A stretch of 9,177 nucleotides of DNA. It comes from an uncultured Lachnospiraceae bacterium (GTDB lineage Bacteria > Bacillota > Clostridia > Lachnospirales > Lachnospiraceae). The notes beneath the pieces are model-generated. The model was not told the origin of the DNA, ran no database searches, and saw nothing but the letters and a program-made list of their open reading frames with translations. The stretch spans positions 1-9,177 of the forward strand of contig CAJUKA010000137.1 in assembly GCA_910586585.1 (NCBI GenBank), given 5' to 3'. Positions 5,883 to 9,177 of this stretch are shown here, piece by piece (the first letter of the stretch is position 1; every line of letters starts with the position of its first letter). A program made the position numbers and the translations under genes.

Positions 5883-6884
5883 TTACTCACTTTCTATATC
5901 TGCAGATATCTCCTGCAATTCATGCACCAATTCTGTTATGTTGTTTTTTTGGTCTTCATATCTAGGATCATTTCTTAATGCCTTAATATACTTATACTCA
6001 ACATTTCTACATCTCTGAATTAATTCCATTACCAAATCATTCATAGAAGCATCTGAAATCCCTTTTGTTCCTTTTTCGCTAGAATTCAAATATTTAACCG
6101 CTTCAGATATAGTTGACTTCTGAAAAGCTTCTCTAGCCAATGTATTAGACAATATTGCAGGTAATCGCCTAACATTCTGCGCAGTATCAATATTTCCATT
6201 TACTACCCACTTTGCAAAATCATCTTTGCTAAGTTTATGAACCACTAAAGCTTGCTTAATTCCTGTATTTTGCAATTCAGCAAATTTCGAAAATTCTCTT
6301 GGATCTGGATCCATCTCTGCTTCTTTAGCAGCCGGGAAGTAATACATCGTCATATCGGTATATGCATCTATTAATTTTCTTATCTCTGCACTTTTCCCAC
6401 CACAAAAAGAAATAATCATTGACATTGGCAACTTATCAACATTGCACAGTTGATTCAAATACTTAGCTTTTGAAAAAGGATCCCAATCCCTTGGACCAAC
6501 TAAATGTGTCTGTAGGCGAATAGCATGAATTGCTCTACTTTCTAAATCATCATAGACCATAGCTATAATCTCTTTCCATGGACCTTCTGGATCAGCAATT
6601 GCAAACTCTTTATAAATTTGTAGCCTTGTATTTCCTTCTATGACAACAAGTTTTCCGTTTTTATCTCTATTCACGATAATCGGATTAATAATCCCTTTAT
6701 TTACTCTAATTGATTCCTTTAACGATGTATATGTTGATGTATTAGCATTTCCTCCAGATGCAGTTAAAGCTAAAGCAATACCTTCACTTGTTATTTCATC
6801 ACCATACATTTCAAGCCACTGCTTAATCCTTGGATTTTCCAAGTCTAATTCTATATTATCAATTGGAATTTTTATATAATCCAT
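5883..6884 (-). CDS. ParB/sulfiredoxin-fold protein (first of two paralogues)
   Basis: This 333-residue protein has an N-terminal ParB/Srx-like domain with ENPRI (16-20), GIINPIIV (64-71) and VIEGNTRLQIYKEF (81-94), again with EGNTR in place of the GERR of segregation ParB. Residues 127-143 (HLVGPRDWDPFSKAKYL) match the equivalent stretch in the paralogue at 3012-3995 nearly position for position. A helical region follows (about 152-178) where the paralogue has its helix-turn-helix, but here it reads FCGGKSAEIRKLIDAY and is less typical. The C-terminal half is helical and differs from the paralogue, with an acidic end (ELQEISADIESE). The ATG at 6884 has AAGGAGG 7 nt upstream, and the first 13 nt overlap the radical SAM gene, so translation is probably coupled. 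There is no ParA neighbour. It could form a heteromer with the second ParB-like protein. Confidence 0.9.
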   Translation of the reverse strand: MDYIKIPIDNIELDLENPRIKQWLEMYGDEITSEGIALALTASGGNANTSTYTSLKESIRVNKGIINPIIVNRDKNGKLVVIEGNTRLQIYKEFAIADPEGPWKEIIAMVYDDLESRAIHAIRLQTHLVGPRDWDPFSKAKYLNQLCNVDKLPMSMIISFCGGKSAEIRKLIDAYTDMTMYYFPAAKEAEMDPDPREFSKFAELQNTGIKQALVVHKLSKDDFAKWVVNGNIDTAQNVRRLPAILSNTLAREAFQKSTISEAVKYLNSSEKGTKGISDASMNDLVMELIQRCRNVEYKYIKALRNDPRYEDQKNNITELVHELQEISADIESE

Positions 6885-8059
6885 ACATCATCCTCCTTAT
6901 TTAATAAATAATGTTCTTCATACCTTAAATCAAAATATTTTTTTGCTATTTCTGGAAATTCCGTTTCAAATTCAGTCATTGCTTTCATGGACGAACACAT
7001 AGTTCCTTCTGTCTTATGTAATGCCTGATTTGCCTCACAAAACTGCCTAAAACTCATTTTTTTAAATATACTAGGCTGATTTCCCCACCTTGCCATAGTA
7101 ACATACAAATTCCGGTATTTAGACTCTTTCCATGGAGAATAATCTTTGTCTTGATACCTCATAATATAAGGTAAACACTTAAATCTTATTAGCAGTTCTA
7201 TTCGTTTAAATGTATTTTCTATATCAATGTGATCGGTACTTTCGTATCCCACCAAAACATAAAACTTTATGCTTGTAGTTTTTGTATACTTACGAATCAT
7301 TTTCAATTTTGAATGTATTAATTCATAATCCGAAATGTTATCAAATGCAAACGTATAATCCCCATCATAATTTGCAGAAAATAATATTTTACATTTCTCC
7401 TCTGTTAACAATCTTTCATCTAAACCTTGCTTAAATTTAAATGGTTTTTTTAATTGTATTAATTGTTCTAATAATTCTCTCCAATTAGGACATCCCAAAA
7501 AATTATCATCAAGCAAGCAAATCCTTTTACAATTTTCATAATAAAATTCTTCTAATGGACTATGTTCAAAAACATGGTCGAACTTTTGATTAACACAAAA
7601 TGGGCACTTTCTAAAACAACCTCTTGTCATAAATCCAATTGCATAATCTGTATATTCTCTATATCTTTTAATGTAATTGTCACGTTTAAATTCTTTATTC
7701 TGCTTTTTTGCCAATTCTTCTGCTCTTTTTACATCCATTTCAATCCAGTCATCATACAATCTATAATCAGGCATATGATGTTCTATTTCATCAGGTAAAT
7801 CAGGCGCCTTATCAAAATAAAATCCAGTTCCACCAATATGTACCTTTTCAGACTCTACCAATTCTATTGGCACCGGAGTATCCGTAAAAACTTTAGAAAC
7901 ATACACATGGTCATATTCTTCAAATCCTGTATAATCCACCAAAAGTTTTACTTCAGCACCTCGTGCTTTCCAATATCCTGAAATTTTTTCACAAGCCAAA
8001 TTAGGAAAATGATGTTTATCACGTCCTAAAAGGTCAGCATCTATAATACCTATCTTCAT
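6872..8059 (-). CDS. Radical SAM protein of a phage/mobile-element type
   Basis: This is a 395-residue protein. GCFRKCPFC at 147-155 gives the C-x3-C-x2-C motif (C148, C152, C155) that binds the [4Fe-4S] cluster cleaving S-adenosylmethionine. Before it lies a Rossmann-like segment of about 100 residues (IGIIDADLL, HHFPNLACEKISGYWKARGA, VYVSKVF, IGGTGF) related to the B12-binding-like domains that precede many radical SAM cores, but without the DxHxxG cobalamin motif. LPDEIEHHMPDYRLYDDW follows. After the cluster come LLDDNFLGCPNW and FKQGLDERLLTEEK, typical strands of the barrel. From memory, close relatives occur in Firmicute phages and integrative elements, with unknown substrate. I prefer the ATG at 8059, with GGAG 6 nt upstream, over the GTG at 8071. 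It is the only obvious chemical modifier in the operon, so a nucleic acid or protein modification is plausible but unproven. Confidence 0.9.
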   Translation of the reverse strand: MKIGIIDADLLGRDKHHFPNLACEKISGYWKARGAEVKLLVDYTGFEEYDHVYVSKVFTDTPVPIELVESEKVHIGGTGFYFDKAPDLPDEIEHHMPDYRLYDDWIEMDVKRAEELAKKQNKEFKRDNYIKRYREYTDYAIGFMTRGCFRKCPFCVNQKFDHVFEHSPLEEFYYENCKRICLLDDNFLGCPNWRELLEQLIQLKKPFKFKQGLDERLLTEEKCKILFSANYDGDYTFAFDNISDYELIHSKLKMIRKYTKTTSIKFYVLVGYESTDHIDIENTFKRIELLIRFKCLPYIMRYQDKDYSPWKESKYRNLYVTMARWGNQPSIFKKMSFRQFCEANQALHKTEGTMCSSMKAMTEFETEFPEIAKKYFDLRYEEHYLLNKEDDVWII

Positions 8060-8076
8060 TTCATGCTCCACAATTC

Positions 8077-8289
8077 TTATTTTTTATCATCCGAAACAAA
8101 TTCCATAATATCACTAGCTGTACAATCCAATGCTTTGCACAATTTTTCCAATACATCGGTTGTTATATTTTCACCTTTATTCAATTTATTTATTGTATAA
8201 TGACTAACTCCAGCCATTTTTTCTAAATCCTTTTTCTTCAATTCTTTATCAATTAACATTTTCCATAATTTTTTGTAACTTGTTGCCAT
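8077..8289 (-). CDS. Xre/Cro-type HTH transcriptional regulator, first gene of the operon
   Basis: This 70-residue protein is almost entirely one Cro/CI-type helix-turn-helix: LWKMLIDKELKKKDLEKMAG, then VSHYTINKLNKGENI as turn and recognition helix, then TTDVLEKLCKALDCTASDIM, the hallmark end of the fold. It matches the length of the small single-domain regulators of Firmicute mobile elements. The ATG at 8289 has GGGAGG 9 nt upstream. It is the first gene after the promoter at 8335-8363 and lies 17 nt before the radical SAM gene. It probably controls its own operon, likely by binding the inverted repeat next to that promoter (inference). No inducer-binding domain is present. Confidence 0.93.
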   Translation of the reverse strand: MATSYKKLWKMLIDKELKKKDLEKMAGVSHYTINKLNKGENITTDVLEKLCKALDCTASDIMEFVSDDKK

Positions 8290-8334
8290 TCTTAGTTTCC
8301 TCCCAAAGCCAACCTACACATTTCTATTTATAAT

Positions 8335-8363
8335 ATTATATCACTCATTTGTATTGTCTTCAA
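8335..8363 (-). promoter_or_regulatory. Sigma-A-type promoter of the operon
   Basis: On the minus strand TTGAAG (8363-8358) and a perfect TATAAT (8340-8335) are separated by exactly 17 nt. The predicted transcription start near 8328 leaves a leader of about 40 nt before the regulator ATG. No other promoter of this quality is visible between the genes down to 2323. Confidence 0.75.
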
Positions 8364-8364
8364 C

Positions 8365-8390
8365 AAAAAGTACGTTTTCTCATACTTTTT
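8365..8390. promoter_or_regulatory. Inverted repeat next to the promoter, candidate operator
   Basis: AAAAAGTACG (8365-8374) and CATACTTTTT (8381-8390) form 10-nt arms with one mismatch and a 6-nt spacer. The repeat starts 1 nt upstream of the -35 element, a suitable place for the HTH product at 8077-8289 to bind. It could also act as a weak terminator for transcription from the left, since a T-rich run follows on the plus strand. Confidence 0.45.
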
Positions 8391-8595
8391 ATTCTTTTTA
8401 ACACACTTAAATTCAAATCCCCTATGCATTTTTTCGATGTGTCATCCTACAAACAGTGTTCTCAAAAATAGATCTCCTTTTCATATTGGAAAATTTTTAA
8501 GGAATATTTTTGCTAACAAGGCTTACTCTAGATATAAAAACGTGCATCTTACCATTGGGATTCTTCCCTGTTACCTATATAGTTATCCAATGAAC
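8391..8595. other. Degraded DNA with no supportable gene
   Basis: Open frames on both strands are short and lack ribosome binding sites with matching starts. A minus-strand run AAAGGAGAT near 8476-8484 resembles a ribosome binding site but leads into a frame with early stops. The stretch is probably decayed mobile-element or passenger sequence. Confidence 0.4.
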
Positions 8596-8660
8596 TGTCA
8601 TTATTCGTTCACTTCTGCAAAAAGAACTGAATGTCTTATCACTTCTGTAAAATAAACTGA
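8596..8660 (+). repeat. Multi-repeat terminus resembling an IS21-type insertion sequence end
   Basis: TGTCA at 8596-8600 is followed by two direct repeats of 22 nt, 8609-8630 and 8639-8660, exactly 30 nt apart and identical at 19 of 22 positions (TCACTTCTGYAAAA...AACTGA). A terminal TGTCA-like end with internal subterminal repeats at this spacing is the layout of IS21-family ends. No transposase gene is present, so this would be a solo end or remnant. Family assignment is from memory and tentative. Confidence 0.4.
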
Positions 8661-8752
8661 AAAAGGCTATAACTTTTGATACTCTGCTCCTTTTCTTCAT
8701 CACTATCCAATGCTTTGTACTTTTCAAATTGGCTACTTTTTGTACTACACAT
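8639..8752 (-). pseudogene. Truncated start of an unknown small gene
   Basis: The ATG at 8752 overlaps the stop of the preceding fragment (TAATG), as in coupled operon genes. The frame encodes 37 residues starting MCSTKSSQFEKYKAL and turning acidic (DSDEEKEQ). The last 8 or so residues are encoded by the IS-like repeats at 8639-8660, and the frame ends there at TGA. It appears to be a gene whose 3' part was replaced by the repeat element. I do not recognise the family. Confidence 0.4.
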
Positions 8753-8951
8753 TATATCTTACCATTTGCTATAATGTATGTCATAAATTCCTCTTGCTTA
8801 TCCTTACGGAACATATCCTCATAATACAATCCAGCTATAGACATGTTTTGGGTAGTCCGAAGCAACTGAACTTCAAGCCTCTCATCCTATAAATCCCAAA
8901 AAAGATACGACTGCCACAATAAGTTACTGCATCATCAAATTTATACAACAT
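8752..8951 (-). pseudogene. Frameshifted fossil of an unknown gene
   Basis: From the ATG at 8951 the frame reads MLYKFDDAVTYCGSRIFFG and onwards, then loses sense. Near 8886 a second frame takes over with DERLEVQLLRTTQNM, later YYEDMFRKDKQEEF, ending ANGKI and a TAA at 8752-8754. Joining the two across a single-nucleotide frameshift gives about 66 residues of protein-like sequence. A TAA lies upstream of the first part, so the beginning is also missing or degraded. I do not recognise the family. The TAATG overlap with the next fragment suggests both came from one operon. Confidence 0.4.
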
Positions 8952-8980
8952 TGACAATCGATGAGGTTAATTTTGCATGC

Positions 8981-9015
8981 AAAAAAAGCAGGGAATTTCT
9001 TGAATCTCCGCTTTC
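8981..9015 (-). terminator. Rho-independent terminator of the right-edge HTH gene
   Basis: On the minus strand AAAGCGGAGA pairs with TCCCTGCTTT (one G-T wobble, one mismatch) around a 10-nt loop, and seven consecutive T residues follow from 8987 to 8981. It lies about 56 nt after the stop codon of the HTH gene at 9071. Confidence 0.6.
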
Positions 9016-9070
9016 TTGGCTGTTATAAAATGCAATATTTTTTATTTTATGACTGACCTATTATAGCTAG

Positions 9071-9177
9071 TCAGATCTTTTTTCCCGTATCCCTGTAAGT
9101 GAAAATACCATCATAATCACAGTTCAATACCTCAGCAATAGCACGCAACTCTTTCTCACTAAAATTATCCCTGTCAA
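9071..9177 (-). CDS. C-terminal part of a small HTH regulator (partial, runs off the window)
   Basis: The minus strand enters at 9177 and encodes 34 full codons to a TGA at 9071-9073. The sequence includes RDNFSEKELRAIAEVLNCDY and ends TYRDTGKKI. I recognise this as the tail of a family of short (about 65-80 residue) Cro/CI-type regulators common in Firmicutes, in which a helix-turn-helix is followed by NFSE-type and DTGK-type motifs. The recognition helix and start lie outside the window. It is separated from the main operon by about 780 nt of degraded sequence and has its own terminator, so it is a different transcription unit. Confidence 0.7.
   Translation of the reverse strand, partial: DRDNFSEKELRAIAEVLNCDYDGIFTYRDTGKKI

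Noticed and set aside
3012..6884. Plasmid or chromosome partition (ParAB) locus
   Set aside because: No ParA ATPase is present, the GERR motif is replaced, two paralogues exist, and no parS-like array was seen.
2323..8289. Assignment to a named system such as Dnd/Ssp phosphorothioation, Dpd deazaguanine modification or BREX
   Set aside because: ParB-fold and SNF2 proteins occur in some of these, but the defining genes (cysteine desulfurase and DndC, DpdA with queuosine-type genes, PglZ/BrxC) are absent from the window.
8437..8892. Plus-strand open frames of 60-72 codons
   Set aside because: No ribosome binding site or recognisable motif, and the minus strand over part of this region holds better protein-like sequence.
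9025..9050. ATAAAAT/ATTTTAT inverted repeat
   Set aside because: Seven A/T-only base pairs with a 12-nt loop in AT-rich DNA are expected by chance.

Overview
The window is AT-rich DNA with strong AGGAGG-type ribosome binding sites, TTG/GTG starts and tightly packed genes all on the minus strand. Together with an EF-Tu tail ending in GRVATIIE, this suggests a low-GC Firmicute, most likely a clostridial gut commensal of the Lachnospiraceae type (inference). It looks like one end of an integrated mobile element rather than core chromosome.

Left edge (1-164): reading on the minus strand there is the last 54 nt of a tuf gene, its intrinsic terminator, and then directly the 5' end of a group II intron (GTGCG boundary at 53) running out of the window. 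The tuf reading frame is lost exactly upstream of the tail. This is the arrangement expected of a displaced 3' end left by an element that integrated into the end of tuf. No integrase is visible.

Accessory cassette (165-2322): about 400 nt of non-coding DNA rich in 11-nt repeats and palindromes, a 94-aa hypothetical gene, and a YhcG/DUF1016 PD-(D/E)XK nuclease gene broken by one in-frame TAA between its catalytic residues. Related palindromic repeats lie on both sides of this cassette. A short coding fossil follows at 2149-2298.

Main operon (2323-8289): seven genes in a row with gaps of -13 to +17 nt, read from a recognisable promoter at 8335-8363. The order is a small Xre/Cro-type regulator, a radical SAM protein, a ParB/sulfiredoxin-fold protein, a small PD-(D/E)XK nuclease, a compact SNF2-type helicase, a second ParB-like protein, and a 224-aa protein of unknown function. 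The two ParB-like proteins are divergent paralogues that share an EGN-[ST]-RL motif and a DWDPF motif. The nuclease and helicase are joined by an ATGA stop/start overlap. The set does not match any DNA-modification or defence system I can name, and it is the best candidate here for an undescribed system. Its chemistry cannot be read from sequence.

Right edge (8391-9177): degraded DNA with a two-repeat end resembling an IS21-type terminus, two coding fossils on the minus strand, a terminator, and the C-terminal part of another small HTH regulator that continues beyond the window.
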